From: Prevotella sp.
GTDB taxonomy: Bacteria; Bacteroidota; Bacteroidia; Bacteroidales; Dysgonomonadaceae
Length of the DNA: 64,000 bases
Direction: 5' to 3'
Assembly (NCBI GenBank): GCA_031271965.1
Contig: JAISUS010000009.1
Location: 52,972 to 116,971 of the forward strand
Positions within the stretch are counted from its first letter, which is position 1. Each line of letters starts with the position of its first letter. Shown here piece by piece: positions 53,471 through 62,612 of this stretch. Both the position numbers and the translations under genes were made by a program. Below the pieces are notes generated by a model. That model saw only the letters and a program-made list of their open reading frames with translations. It was not told the DNA's origin and searched no databases.

Positions 53471-55471
53471 TTAAAATTTGTACAATACGGAAAAAGAGAA
53501 TGACCGTCTTGGCATAGGATAATATGCGATGACATCATAATTCTCATTCCATAGGTTTAATACATTGCCTTGTATGATTAATTCATTATCTTTCAATCTC
53601 AATTTTCGGAAGAGGGAAATACTGTGATCAGTATAACCTTTCACCTCATTATCTCTATAATTTGTCAATTTCGAGTACCTGTCACTTGCAGCTATCATTG
53701 TGTATGAGAAATTCACCCACGGATTATTAAAAGACAAGGTTACTGCACCTGAATGTTCAGGTGTATAAGGAAGTTGATTTTTATAAGTTTCCTCAGACTT
53801 ACTTGTGACATCCTGCGCCTGCATATAGTTATATGTGACAACCAAATTTAAGCCCATGCTCTTATTTATTTGAGAGTTTGCTGCTAATCGAAGATTAACA
53901 CCCTTTATGTCCACATTCCCGACATTAGACGTGGTGGCCAGAAATGTTTTTGGAGTAATTACAATTTTATCATCGACCTTGTTATAATAACCATCTATGG
54001 AAGCGTTCACATAATTCTCCGAGTTACCTCCAAATCCGCCTACCCATGTAAGCCCAACATTAAACTGTTTTGCCGATTCTGCTTTCAGTTTCTTTTCCAC
54101 AGACGGATAATATAACTCAGTAAATGTCGGCACCCTATATACGTGCTTAAACGATGCTCTCACGCGTAAATTTGCAGATTCGACAGGCTGGTAAGAAATG
54201 CCTGTTGATGGTGATAATTTTTTATAAGTACTGTTACCACTATTATTCTTCACCCTCTCGGAAATATAAGTTGCCAATAGACTGGAAGTAATGGTCAGCC
54301 TATCGGATTTATATCTAAATGCCAATGCTGTATGAGAATTGTAACGCTTAGGATTTGCCAGATTGTTACCGAATCGGTCAGCTTCTTTGTCCAGATTATT
54401 GTATGATAAATCTTCAGCGGCAGAAAAATTTATTATATCACTCAACTGAAACAATAAAGCATTCGATAAATAAACTTCCTGTTCTTTATACCTATTCGTT
54501 AATCTCCCACCATCATATTTTTCATGAACTTCCTCATAACGAGTATTATTATGATCATATTTAGCTTGTGTCTTTAGTTTTATTTTTTGACCAAAATCTT
54601 TTCTATATGACATTTGAGCAAAGAAGTTTTTATCCCACAAACGCTCAGTTGCATAATCTTCACCAATAACAACACTCCCCGGCAAGCCACGTTCGGAATC
54701 GAAATAATAAATTTTGGTTCTCAATTGTCCCGATTTTCCAAAATCGCTAAACAAATTTAACTCTGTCCGGTATATATCTACATCACTATTTTTTCGTTTT
54801 CTATCAGGTATCATTTTATCATAATCCGCACTAAAAGGGTAGTTACCATCTGCCCGCTGCCAGCTACCATTAGCAGTCAGAGCAAACGTTTTACTTAGTT
54901 TATATTTGTAGTCTATGACCGGATTGAACAAGCCGAAAGAGCCTCCTGTCACCTTTGCATAACCGGCATATCTCTTATTTGAGAAATCAGGCACAACCGT
55001 TTCCATGTTCAAAACACCTGCTGAAGAAAAAGCCCGGGCTGTTTGAAAAATATCGTCCGATTGGCCTATATCGAGGGAAATCATTGATACATTATCTAAT
55101 GCAAAACGTCCGATATCAACTTGTCCGGATTGAATGTTAGATACAAGGACGCCATCATAACTCACTGCGGTATACTCAGCCCCCATACCACGAATAGAAA
55201 CCGTTTTAAGCCCCCCTATTCCACCATAATCTTTCAGAACAACACCATTGAACCTTTTGACTGCATCTGAAACTGATTGTACTCCTTGCTGCAGGAGATC
55301 ATCATTAGTAATAACCTGTAATAGATTTGTTGAACGAGATACGGACGGCTTCGTGTTAGCAGAAATTTCTACTTCAGATAGATTCTGAGTTTTAATAGTA
55401 TCATTATTCTGCGCTTGTACAACAGTGCAAACCAATGAAAAGAAAATGAAGAGAAGAATTGAAAACCTCAT
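53471..55471 (-). CDS. btuB: TonB-dependent cobalamin receptor BtuB
   Basis: 666 aa from ATG 55471 (MRFSILLFIFFSLVCTVVQAQ); the upstream TTG at 55489 lies inside the leader hairpin. The mature N-terminus carries a TonB-box-like NLSEVEISA, the plug domain (LLQVITNDDLLQQGVQSVSDAVKRFNGVVLKDYGGIGGLKTVSIRGMGAEYTAVSYDG), then 22-strand barrel ending YPMPRRSFSFSVLYKF, with aromatic C-terminus. It imports cobalamin through the outer membrane using TonB energy. Its operon with btuG and btuF-like is controlled by the cobalamin riboswitch 108 bp upstream. Confidence 0.92.
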   Translation of the reverse strand: MRFSILLFIFFSLVCTVVQAQNNDTIKTQNLSEVEISANTKPSVSRSTNLLQVITNDDLLQQGVQSVSDAVKRFNGVVLKDYGGIGGLKTVSIRGMGAEYTAVSYDGVLVSNIQSGQVDIGRFALDNVSMISLDIGQSDDIFQTARAFSSAGVLNMETVVPDFSNKRYAGYAKVTGGSFGLFNPVIDYKYKLSKTFALTANGSWQRADGNYPFSADYDKMIPDRKRKNSDVDIYRTELNLFSDFGKSGQLRTKIYYFDSERGLPGSVVIGEDYATERLWDKNFFAQMSYRKDFGQKIKLKTQAKYDHNNTRYEEVHEKYDGGRLTNRYKEQEVYLSNALLFQLSDIINFSAAEDLSYNNLDKEADRFGNNLANPKRYNSHTALAFRYKSDRLTITSSLLATYISERVKNNSGNSTYKKLSPSTGISYQPVESANLRVRASFKHVYRVPTFTELYYPSVEKKLKAESAKQFNVGLTWVGGFGGNSENYVNASIDGYYNKVDDKIVITPKTFLATTSNVGNVDIKGVNLRLAANSQINKSMGLNLVVTYNYMQAQDVTSKSEETYKNQLPYTPEHSGAVTLSFNNPWVNFSYTMIAASDRYSKLTNYRDNEVKGYTDHSISLFRKLRLKDNELIIQGNVLNLWNENYDVIAYYPMPRRSFSFSVLYKF

Positions 55472-55480
55472 CCGCGCAAA

Positions 55481-55578
55481 GCAATTCAATTAAACAATTG
55501 CTTTCGAGAAGAACAGAGAAAAGAAATATCTTTGCAGTGTTTCTTAAGCTTTATTCCTCGAAAGCTGTCCGAATATTT
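55481..55578 (-). promoter_or_regulatory. Expression platform of the btuB cobalamin riboswitch
   Basis: The leader between aptamer and btuB contains a 6-bp hairpin GCAATT...AATTGC (55481-55501) just before the ATG and a 9-bp long-range repeat GCTTTCGAG (55500-55508) / CTCGAAAGC (55557-55565). CTGCAAAG of the aptamer's 3' P1 strand recurs at 55530-55537. These could form mutually exclusive folds governing initiation. Assignment is inferred. Confidence 0.5.
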
Positions 55579-55724
55579 ACTTTGCAGGTCTTCTGACTTA
55601 CTCTAAACTTGTATACCTTCCCGTTTTCAACAGTGGTTTCTCATACAAGCCTTACTCGAGCTTACAGCAGCGGGTCTGTACAGGACTTACACCTGATTCC
55701 CTTTTCATCCTTACGGAGCAAAGT
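55579..55724 (-). ncRNA. Cobalamin riboswitch aptamer
   Basis: On the minus strand the RNA contains the B12-box-type core: GGGAATCAGGTGTAAGTCCTG, then CAGACCCGCTGCTGTAAGC, and ends in AGAAGACCTGCAAAGT. The ends pair as ACTTTGC (55718-55724) with GCAAAGT (55579-55585), the P1 stem. It lies upstream of btuB and should reduce expression when adenosylcobalamin is bound. Size and order match the class. Confidence 0.93.
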
Positions 55725-55728
55725 TAGG

Positions 55729-55759
55729 CAAAGATAGAAATAAGTTATCTTAAAACATA
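55729..55759 (-). promoter_or_regulatory. Promoter of the cobalamin operon
   Basis: -7 TATCTTTG (55729-55736, minus) with 19-bp spacing from TATG (55756-55759), one base off TTTG. Transcription would start at about 55720, the aptamer's first base. Confidence 0.65.
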
Positions 55760-55778
55760 TATATTAGAATTACTTTTC

Positions 55779-57104
55779 CTATTCGAATAAAAATGGCCTT
55801 GTTGTTTCATGGTTATTACGTCCTTCCTCAAAAAAGAATTTTTCATCTCCAAATGCCGGTTTCAATTGATTAAACCACGTTGCCGCCGAATCATATTCAG
55901 CAAAAAAGGGAACATCCACCCATTTGGGATTACGTCCCTGAATAAAACGTAATACGAATATTTTTTCCCCTTTTATCTCCTGAACTCCCAAAACCTGTAT
56001 TTTTCCTGCATGGTCACTCATACTCGGCCCTCTCACCGTACGGCACAATCCACTAACACTTCTATATGCACGCCGGAATATTTGCCAACACTTATCTAAC
56101 GGCAGTTCAAAATAATGTTTCGCCCCCGTATCGCGGGCAATAAACATATAGTAAGGAATACAGCCCAGATCGACTTGCTTTCTCCACATCTCACTCCAAA
56201 GCTCTGGCCTATCATTTATATGACGTAATAAAGGAGACTGTGTCCGTATCTGAGCACCAACAGACTTTATTCGTTTTATAGCCCGTTTTACTGCATCTGT
56301 TGATAATTCTCTCGGGTGATTGAAATGTGCTTGAACAGAAAGATTCTTTCCCGCTTTTACAACAGATTCGAACAATCTGATTACATCATCACTATCTTTA
56401 TCTGTCAAATATCTATATGGCCAATATGCCAACGACTTTGTTCCGATACGGATAGAATGAATATGTCTAAACTCCGGTTCTAACAATGGTTTAATATATG
56501 CCTCCAAAACAGAAGCATTCATTACCATAGGATCTCCACCAGTAAACAGGACATCTGTCACTTCTTTATGCACTCTCAAATACTTAAATAGTAGATCCGA
56601 TTCCTTCATCGCAAACTTCAAACCATTCATGCCTGAAAATTGTGGCCAACGAAAACAAAAAGTGCAATATGCATGACATGTCTGCCCCTGACTGGGAAAA
56701 AACAAGACTGTTTCAGGATATTTATGTTGGATTCCTTTCAATTTTATGTTTCCTAAATAAGGAACATTATGCTCTTGTCCGGCAGGATTAGGGTTCAACG
56801 ATAAACGGATTTGCTCTATTTTGTCATTTAAAATCTCTCCGCTTACATTTTCAGCCAATAGTCTTTCGATAGACATGTAATGTTTTTTCTCCAACATTCC
56901 TCGCCGGGGAAAATTCAATGTAAAAATAGGATCAGCCTCTACGTTTGTCCAGTCGATTAGTTCATCGACAACATAACTATTAGTTTTAAAGGGTAAAACT
57001 CTCCCTACAACTTCTATCTCATTCTTTATATCTTCAAACACGAAGGTCATTTGAGATATATCTCGAAAGTTGTGAAGAGTATATGACTTCATTCGTCTGT
57101 TCAT
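55779..57104 (-). CDS. KamA-family radical SAM enzyme (lysine 2,3-aminomutase-like)
   Basis: 441 aa. The radical SAM motif is C143-HAY-C147-TF-C150, with TGGDPMV after it. Lys368 in GPSMSDHAGK aligns with the PLP Lys of lysine 2,3-aminomutase, but the surrounding sequence is not the usual DAPGGGGK. N-terminal IPFLNF-like segments (VEADPIFTLNFPRRGML) and RTQSPLLRHIND are family-like. It probably migrates an amino group in an amino acid with SAM and PLP; substrate uncertain. It ends 20 bp before the riboswitch promoter and is first in its own transcript. Confidence 0.88.
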   Translation of the reverse strand: MNRRMKSYTLHNFRDISQMTFVFEDIKNEIEVVGRVLPFKTNSYVVDELIDWTNVEADPIFTLNFPRRGMLEKKHYMSIERLLAENVSGEILNDKIEQIRLSLNPNPAGQEHNVPYLGNIKLKGIQHKYPETVLFFPSQGQTCHAYCTFCFRWPQFSGMNGLKFAMKESDLLFKYLRVHKEVTDVLFTGGDPMVMNASVLEAYIKPLLEPEFRHIHSIRIGTKSLAYWPYRYLTDKDSDDVIRLFESVVKAGKNLSVQAHFNHPRELSTDAVKRAIKRIKSVGAQIRTQSPLLRHINDRPELWSEMWRKQVDLGCIPYYMFIARDTGAKHYFELPLDKCWQIFRRAYRSVSGLCRTVRGPSMSDHAGKIQVLGVQEIKGEKIFVLRFIQGRNPKWVDVPFFAEYDSAATWFNQLKPAFGDEKFFFEEGRNNHETTRPFLFE

Positions 57105-57270
57105 AACTCTAAATATTATTAAATACGATTATTTGGCAATAAATCGGGAATTAGATTTTACAATATACAAAAAACGAGAAAAAACAGAATACTGAATTAA
57201 CTTTTTTTGTATATTATTTGCCCATCAATATATTTAACATATATTAGAATCAGACAGAAAGAGAGGATAT

Positions 57271-57840
57271 TTACAATGGTATGAATTTAAACTCGGAAGA
57301 TATTTGATACTTTGTTAATAATGTATCCGAGGTTTCTATTGGATTACCTTGTTCATCTTCGTATATGAAATTTACAGTTTGTACAATTATATTATTCGAC
57401 TGAATCTTTGATGATATCTCACTGTAATATTCTACCATGTCTTCATAAGCAACCAACATATTATCCACCAACTGGCCACTGCTATTATAACTTATAAGAT
57501 ATTCCATGATTTCCCCATCCGAAATAACTTGTATCGTAATGATCCGGCCATTATCATTAGACAACAAAATTCTGCCCATAGATAAATAAGTAGTATCATA
57601 ATCTTGAAGATAAGCTATTTTCGATATTTGCAGACTATCGTATAAGGCTTTAGTCATTCTTGGCAGATTTTCAAAATCTATATTTTGAAAATCATTTCCC
57701 AAAGCTGTATCTATAATTACGACATCCAAATCATTTAAATGGACAGGAATGGTACTTTTCACTATATTATTTTCCATTTTAGACTGACATGAAATAAATA
57801 TAGTAATAAATATAAAGCTGAAAAAACAAATATTTTTCAT
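57271..57840 (-). CDS. Hypothetical lipoprotein
   Basis: 189 aa. Lipobox IFISC (Cys19) follows a hydrophobic signal. The mature chain contains two similar beta-rich stretches (VVIIDTALGNDFQNIDFENLP, KIAYLQDYDTTYLSMGRILLSNDNGRIITIQVISDGEIMEYLISYNSSG) and no known motif. No family is recognised. It is 35 bp downstream of rfbD and may share its transcript. Confidence 0.7.
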   Translation of the reverse strand: MKNICFFSFIFITIFISCQSKMENNIVKSTIPVHLNDLDVVIIDTALGNDFQNIDFENLPRMTKALYDSLQISKIAYLQDYDTTYLSMGRILLSNDNGRIITIQVISDGEIMEYLISYNSSGQLVDNMLVAYEDMVEYYSEISSKIQSNNIIVQTVNFIYEDEQGNPIETSDTLLTKYQISSEFKFIPL

Positions 57841-57875
57841 TTATGTAGCTGATATACCGCTCAATAATATTTCTA

Positions 57876-58823
57876 TTAAGATAACAATTCTGTTATACAA
57901 ATGTTTAAACTATCTTCCCAATTTGGAATAGATAAATTAAACACCGACTTAATCTTTGCTTTATCAAGGACGCTATATTGTGGTCTTTTTGCTTTAGTCG
58001 GATATTGATTCGTCGTAATAGGATTTACTTTGCAGGAAATACCGGCATACTTATGTATGGCAATTGTGAAATCATACCATGAAGTAACACCTTCATTTGA
58101 ATAATGATAAATGCCGGCCTCAAATCTATGAGCCTCACTAAAGTCCAGTATCTTGATTATAGTATGAGCCAAATCGGCCGCATTAGTCGGAGTTCCGATT
58201 TGATCGGCTACGACATTCAGTTCGTTTCGCTCTTTTCCATATTTCATCATCGTTTTCACAAAGTTATTACCGAAGATGGAATATAGCCAGGCTGTACGAA
58301 TAATAACGCTTTGTGGGCAAGTCTCCAATAAGATTTTCTCTCCTTCTCGCTTCGATTGTCCATAAACAGACTGAGGATTTGTAGTATCTGTTTCTTTATA
58401 TGGGCTTGAAGCCATTCCGTCGAATACATAATCTGTAGAAACATGTATAACTTCGGCTCCATTATTAGCAGCTGCAATGCCTAAATTAGCTACAGCATCA
58501 CGATTGATCTTATAACAGAGATCCATATCATCTTCCGCTTTATCTACCGCAGTATAAGCAGCACAATTGACGATATACTTTATGTTATTCTCTTTTAAAT
58601 AATATTCTACAGCTTCACGATTTGTAATATCAAGTTCATTTACATCGGTAAAGAAAAATTTGAAATTGTCTTCGTGGTTTACAGAAATTCTTTTGATTTC
58701 ACTACCCAACTGGCCGTTAGATCCGGTTATGAGTATATTTTTTTGAACAAGTTCGAACTGAAAAATATTCTTCGCAGTTTCGTCCTGATCATCAGCCTGT
58801 TTATTTCCTGAGAAAAAAGCCAT
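57876..58823 (-). CDS. rfbD: dTDP-4-dehydrorhamnose reductase
   Basis: 315 aa from ATG 58823; an upstream ATG at 58871 would add 16 residues of doubtful value. The first 30 residues (AFFSGNKQADDQDETAKNIFQFELVQ) are extra relative to the usual start just before NILITGSNGQLG. The Rossmann motif ITGSNGQLG, STDYVFDG and the catalytic YGQSK (YxxxK) are intact. It reduces dTDP-4-keto-L-rhamnose to dTDP-L-rhamnose for O-antigen or glycan synthesis in the cytoplasm. No other rml genes are nearby. Downstream of fabD by 64 bp. Confidence 0.93.
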   Translation of the reverse strand: MAFFSGNKQADDQDETAKNIFQFELVQKNILITGSNGQLGSEIKRISVNHEDNFKFFFTDVNELDITNREAVEYYLKENNIKYIVNCAAYTAVDKAEDDMDLCYKINRDAVANLGIAAANNGAEVIHVSTDYVFDGMASSPYKETDTTNPQSVYGQSKREGEKILLETCPQSVIIRTAWLYSIFGNNFVKTMMKYGKERNELNVVADQIGTPTNAADLAHTIIKILDFSEAHRFEAGIYHYSNEGVTSWYDFTIAIHKYAGISCKVNPITTNQYPTKAKRPQYSVLDKAKIKSVFNLSIPNWEDSLNICITELLS

Positions 58824-58887
58824 TGTAGTTATATTCGTTAAGAATACAAGCTGCGAAATAAATATTCGCAACTTGTATTTATTTATC

Positions 58888-59769
58888 TTATTGCTTTCCG
58901 CCTGTAACAGCTTCAGTAGATATTTTTTTGATTAACCCTTGAAGAACATTGCCCGGGCCTAGTTCCACAAATTCAACAGCACCATCGGCCACCATGTGCT
59001 CAACAGATTGAGTCCATTTTACAGGAGCAGTTAACTGAGCAATCAAATTAGCTTTGATAGTAGCAGGGTCTGTTTCACCTGTAGTTGACACATTTTGATA
59101 AACAGGACATATCGGAGCAGTTATTTCAGTAGTATTTATAGCTTCTGACAATTCCACTTTCGCAGGCTCCATCAAAGGAGAATGAAACGCTCCACCAACT
59201 TTCAGCTTAAGAGCACGTTTTGCCCCCGCCGCAAGCAATAATTCACAAGCCTTATCTATCCCGGCATTTGAGCCGGAGATTACGATTTGTCCAGGACAGT
59301 TATAATTTGCAGGAACAACCACTTCATCTGCAATAGAGGCACAAATTTCTTCTACTTTAGCATCCGGCAGATTAAGTACCGCAGCCATAGTAGAAGGATT
59401 TAGTTCGCAGGCTTTCTGCATCGCTAAAGCTCTTTTATATACAAGTTTCAATCCGTCTTCGAATGACAGAGCTTCTGCTGCTACCAATGCAGAGAATTCA
59501 CCCAAGGAGTGACCAGCGACCATATCCGGTTTAAAGTCGGCACCCATAGTTTTTGCTAATATCACTGAATGAAGAAAAATTGCAGGTTGAGTAACTTTTG
59601 TCTGACGAAGGTCTTCGTCGGTACCGGCAAACATTAAATCTGTAATACGAAATCCAAGAATTTCATTTGCCTTTTCAAACATTTCTTTGGCAACAGGAGA
59701 CGTTTCGTACAAATCTTTACCCATTCCTACAAATTGAGCTCCCTGTCCCGGAAATACAAATGCTTTCAT
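58888..59769 (-). CDS. fabD: Malonyl-CoA:ACP transacylase FabD
   Basis: 293 aa. FPGQGAQFVGMG at the N-terminus, the nucleophile S88 in AGHSLGEFSALVAA and the His in GAFHSPLM. It loads malonyl onto ACP for fatty-acid synthesis. A -7 box TAATTTTG (59812-59819, minus) with TCTG 19 bp upstream gives a plausible promoter 42 bp before the ATG. Confidence 0.96.
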   Translation of the reverse strand: MKAFVFPGQGAQFVGMGKDLYETSPVAKEMFEKANEILGFRITDLMFAGTDEDLRQTKVTQPAIFLHSVILAKTMGADFKPDMVAGHSLGEFSALVAAEALSFEDGLKLVYKRALAMQKACELNPSTMAAVLNLPDAKVEEICASIADEVVVPANYNCPGQIVISGSNAGIDKACELLLAAGAKRALKLKVGGAFHSPLMEPAKVELSEAINTTEITAPICPVYQNVSTTGETDPATIKANLIAQLTAPVKWTQSVEHMVADGAVEFVELGPGNVLQGLIKKISTEAVTGGKQ

Positions 59770-59811
59770 TTTAAATATTTAATGGTTTATAAGCGATTAA
59801 AATTCAGCGGG

Positions 59812-59842
59812 CAAAATTACTAAATTTAATTCTTTTATCAGA
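59812..59842 (-). promoter_or_regulatory. Promoter of fabD
   Basis: -7 TAATTTTG (59812-59819) and -33 TCTG (59839-59842) with 19-bp spacing on the minus strand. Confidence 0.5.
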
Positions 59843-59915
59843 ATAAAACATTTTTTATTTTTCCCCACGAATATAAAATAAATGGCAACTATTTTTCCAG
59901 CTACCATTCTATCAA

Positions 59916-60710
59916 TTAGTTAAAAACTTCGTCCAAAATTTTAGCAAGCCGGAGTCCTGCCCTTTGCAATTGCAACTCCATTATATATTTATATTTATAA
60001 CTGTAACCGTAAGACAACTCATCGCCATTTTTTATATTGGCATATATATCGTTTGCCAGCACATAAGTGTCGAACATCCAATCATCCAAAGATCCTGCTT
60101 GCAGTTCCTGCTTCGTTTCTTTCTTTATGGAATTTAGTATATCGGCATATTCGGTATAACTATACCCTTCGTTATCCACAATTTTTGAATCCCATACCGA
60201 ATGTATATTAGCCGGACTTCTAAACCATGTTACCGAAATCTTATTTCCTCCCAAATCTTCCTCTCGTCCTGCATGCATGGGCTGATGGGCATCCCCTACC
60301 AAATGCACCAAAAAATAGAGAGCGACCCTCTTATCATCATCCGAAGAGTTTTTATTTTTCAGAATAGCCTCCAGCTTGGGTATCTCGCTATAAGCGTTTT
60401 CCTGCGATATATTTTTGATATGATTTATATAATCCTGTTTAGACAAGCCTCCCGGGGCATTTACAAAGTGCCATATGTGTGTATGCTTCCATTGGCCGGT
60501 AGTGTCTGATTTAATAAAGTCAGCCCAATTAGCCCAATACGCCATTGGATATCCATCCAATAACTTGTCTATTTTCTTTTTAGTTTTCGATTTTATATTC
60601 TTTTCTGCTATCTGAGCTATAACGCGATGTCCGGTTGTACCCCATGCCAATAATTCATGCGGCAATGCAATCCCAATAATAAGAGTTGCTATAATTAATA
60701 ATCTTTTCAT
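59916..60710 (-). CDS. S1/P1-type zinc-dependent nuclease
   Basis: 264 aa from ATG 60710 (MKRLLIIATLIIGIALPHELLAWG). The predicted mature N-terminal Trp of WGTTGHRVIAQIAE, WANWADFIKSD, KHTHIWHFVN, ALYFLVHLVGDAHQPMHAGREEDLGGNKI and SVWDSKIVDN carry the zinc ligands of the family. It hydrolyses single-stranded nucleic acids or 3' phosphomonoesters in the periplasm. It follows rdgB by 10 bp, so the operon aminotransferase-rdgB-nuclease is likely. Confidence 0.93.
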   Translation of the reverse strand: MKRLLIIATLIIGIALPHELLAWGTTGHRVIAQIAEKNIKSKTKKKIDKLLDGYPMAYWANWADFIKSDTTGQWKHTHIWHFVNAPGGLSKQDYINHIKNISQENAYSEIPKLEAILKNKNSSDDDKRVALYFLVHLVGDAHQPMHAGREEDLGGNKISVTWFRSPANIHSVWDSKIVDNEGYSYTEYADILNSIKKETKQELQAGSLDDWMFDTYVLANDIYANIKNGDELSYGYSYKYKYIMELQLQRAGLRLAKILDEVFN

Positions 60711-60720
60711 ATTATGACAT

Positions 60721-61302
60721 TTATAATTTTGATAAGAAGTCACACAATTTCTTTACAGCCAAAGCGCGGTGGCTTATTTCATTTTTAATATCCATACCAA
60801 GTTCGGCAAAAGTCTGAACGTATCCGTCAGGACGAAAAACGGGATCGTATCCAAAACCTGCCGTACCATGTTCTTCTGCCAATATATCACCATCTATCCG
60901 CCCTTCAAACAAGTGCTCTTCACCATTTAATATCAATGCTATTACACTACGAAAACAAGCTTTGCGATCCGTTTCTCCATCTAGTTCTTTCAACAGCTTT
61001 TTCATATTGGCTTTCGCATCATGGCCATCACCTGCATAACGAGCAGAAAACACACCCGGCGCACCGTTCAAGGCCCCAACTTCTAATCCGGTATCATCCC
61101 CAAAACAATCGTAGCCATATTTATTTTTCACATGCCTTACTTTAATCAATGCATTCTCAATCAAAGTAGTACCTGTTTCCGCTATATCTTCGTTGCAACC
61201 AATATCTTTAAGGCTAAGTATGTCAAATTTATCTTTGACTACTTCTCTCACCTCTTCCAATTTATGGGCATTATTAGTTGCAAAAACCAGCTTTCTTTTC
61301 AT
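60721..61302 (-). CDS. rdgB: dITP/XTP pyrophosphatase RdgB (HAM1)
   Basis: 193 aa. [15 protein letters not shown], the metal site DDTGLEV and [19 protein letters not shown] and the C-terminal SHRALA motif are all present. It removes non-canonical purine nucleotides such as dITP and XTP from the pool. The start overlaps the aminotransferase stop by 4 bp (ATGA at 61299-61302). Confidence 0.97.
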   Translation of the reverse strand: MKRKLVFATNNAHKLEEVREVVKDKFDILSLKDIGCNEDIAETGTTLIENALIKVRHVKNKYGYDCFGDDTGLEVGALNGAPGVFSARYAGDGHDAKANMKKLLKELDGETDRKACFRSVIALILNGEEHLFEGRIDGDILAEEHGTAGFGYDPVFRPDGYVQTFAELGMDIKNEISHRALAVKKLCDFLSKL

Positions 61303-62498
61303 TTTCTCAATTGATTATACGCTTCCAAAGCTTTTTCCAATACTATAAGGGCATTACCCAGATCCTCCTTATTCAGTACATAGGCAATACGAACCTCATC
61401 CTTTCCTAGCCCGGGGGTCGTATAAAAACCCGAAGCCGGAGCCATAAATATAGTTTGGCCTTCATATTCAAAATCAGAAAGACACCAAGCACAGAATTTA
61501 TCCGCATCATCGATAGGTAAACGGGCAACGGTATAAAATGCCCCCATAGGGATTGGCGAATATACACCCGGAATACGATTCAATGTATCTATTAAAAATT
61601 TTCGTCTTTCCACATATTCGTCATATGTATTCCGTATATATTCGAGACTGGCATCCAGTGAAGCTTCTGCAGCTATCTGTCCTATCAAAGGCGGACTCAA
61701 CCGAGCCTGACATAGTTTCATGACTGTTTTCCGAAGTTCTTTATTCTTTGTTATCAAAGCACCGATACGTATGCCACACTCGCTATAACGTTTTGATACA
61801 GAATCTATCAAGACTACATTTTCTTCTATCCCCACCAAGTGACAGGCTGAAATGTAGGGTGAGTTAGTATAAATAAAATCCCGGTATACTTCATCAGAAA
61901 ACAAGTACAGATCATGTTTCTGTACAATGTGCTTTATTTGGTTCATCTCTGTACGCGAATACAGATATCCTGTCGGATTATTCGGATTACAAATAAGAAT
62001 CCCCTTTGTGCGTTTATTAATCAGAGCCTCAAATTTTTCGACCGGAGGCAAAGCAAAGCCTTCATCTATAGAAGAAGAAACAGTACGAATTACAGCTCCC
62101 GCCGATGCGGCAAAAGCCATATAATTAGCATATGCAGGCTCGGGAACAATGATTTCATCACCGGGATTAAGGCATGCCAAAAATGCAAATAATACAGCCT
62201 CAGACCCTCCTGTAGTTATAATTATATCATCTGCCGATACATTTATATTATACTTTGCATAATAACCAACCAGTTTTTCCCTATAAGAACGATTTCCATC
62301 ACTCGGGCTGTATTCTAAAACAGTTCTGTCGATATTACGTATTGCATCTATGGCTTCATGTGGAGTTGGCAAATCCGGTTGACCTATATTCAGATGATAG
62401 ACTTTCAATCCTCGTGCTTTAGCTGAATCGGACAAAGGAGCCAATTTCCTGATAGGAGAACTCGGCATATCCAATCCTCGTTGCGAAATTTTCGGCAT
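61299..62498 (-). CDS. Class I aminotransferase (aspartate aminotransferase-like)
   Basis: 399 aa, fold type I PLP enzyme. The PLP Lys is K236 in [17 protein letters not shown], with NPNNPTG and [10 protein letters not shown] upstream. The arrangement resembles aspartate/aromatic aminotransferases, including [11 protein letters not shown] near the N-terminus. Substrate unknown. A -7 box TATATTTG lies on the minus strand at 62528-62535, 30 bp upstream of the ATG, so it leads the rdgB-nuclease operon. Confidence 0.94.
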   Translation of the reverse strand: MPKISQRGLDMPSSPIRKLAPLSDSAKARGLKVYHLNIGQPDLPTPHEAIDAIRNIDRTVLEYSPSDGNRSYREKLVGYYAKYNINVSADDIIITTGGSEAVLFAFLACLNPGDEIIVPEPAYANYMAFAASAGAVIRTVSSSIDEGFALPPVEKFEALINKRTKGILICNPNNPTGYLYSRTEMNQIKHIVQKHDLYLFSDEVYRDFIYTNSPYISACHLVGIEENVVLIDSVSKRYSECGIRIGALITKNKELRKTVMKLCQARLSPPLIGQIAAEASLDASLEYIRNTYDEYVERRKFLIDTLNRIPGVYSPIPMGAFYTVARLPIDDADKFCAWCLSDFEYEGQTIFMAPASGFYTTPGLGKDEVRIAYVLNKEDLGNALIVLEKALEAYNQLRK

Positions 62499-62612
62499 AA
62501 TTATAATTATGGTATATAAATGAATCGCAAATATACAAATTATAAGAATAGAGTTTGCAGCTTTTTGTTTATGTTTTTCATCTATATATTATAACCTTCA
62601 ATATCAAAGATT

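Noticed and set aside
55472..55489. TTG start for btuB at 55489
   Set aside because: It falls inside the hairpin of the leader, adds residues before a clean signal peptide, and an ATG follows at 55471.
55529..55540. Plus-strand promoter-like TATCTTTG within the btuB leader
   Set aside because: It points away from any gene; the sequence matches because CTTTGCAG is the complement of the repeated P1 strand.
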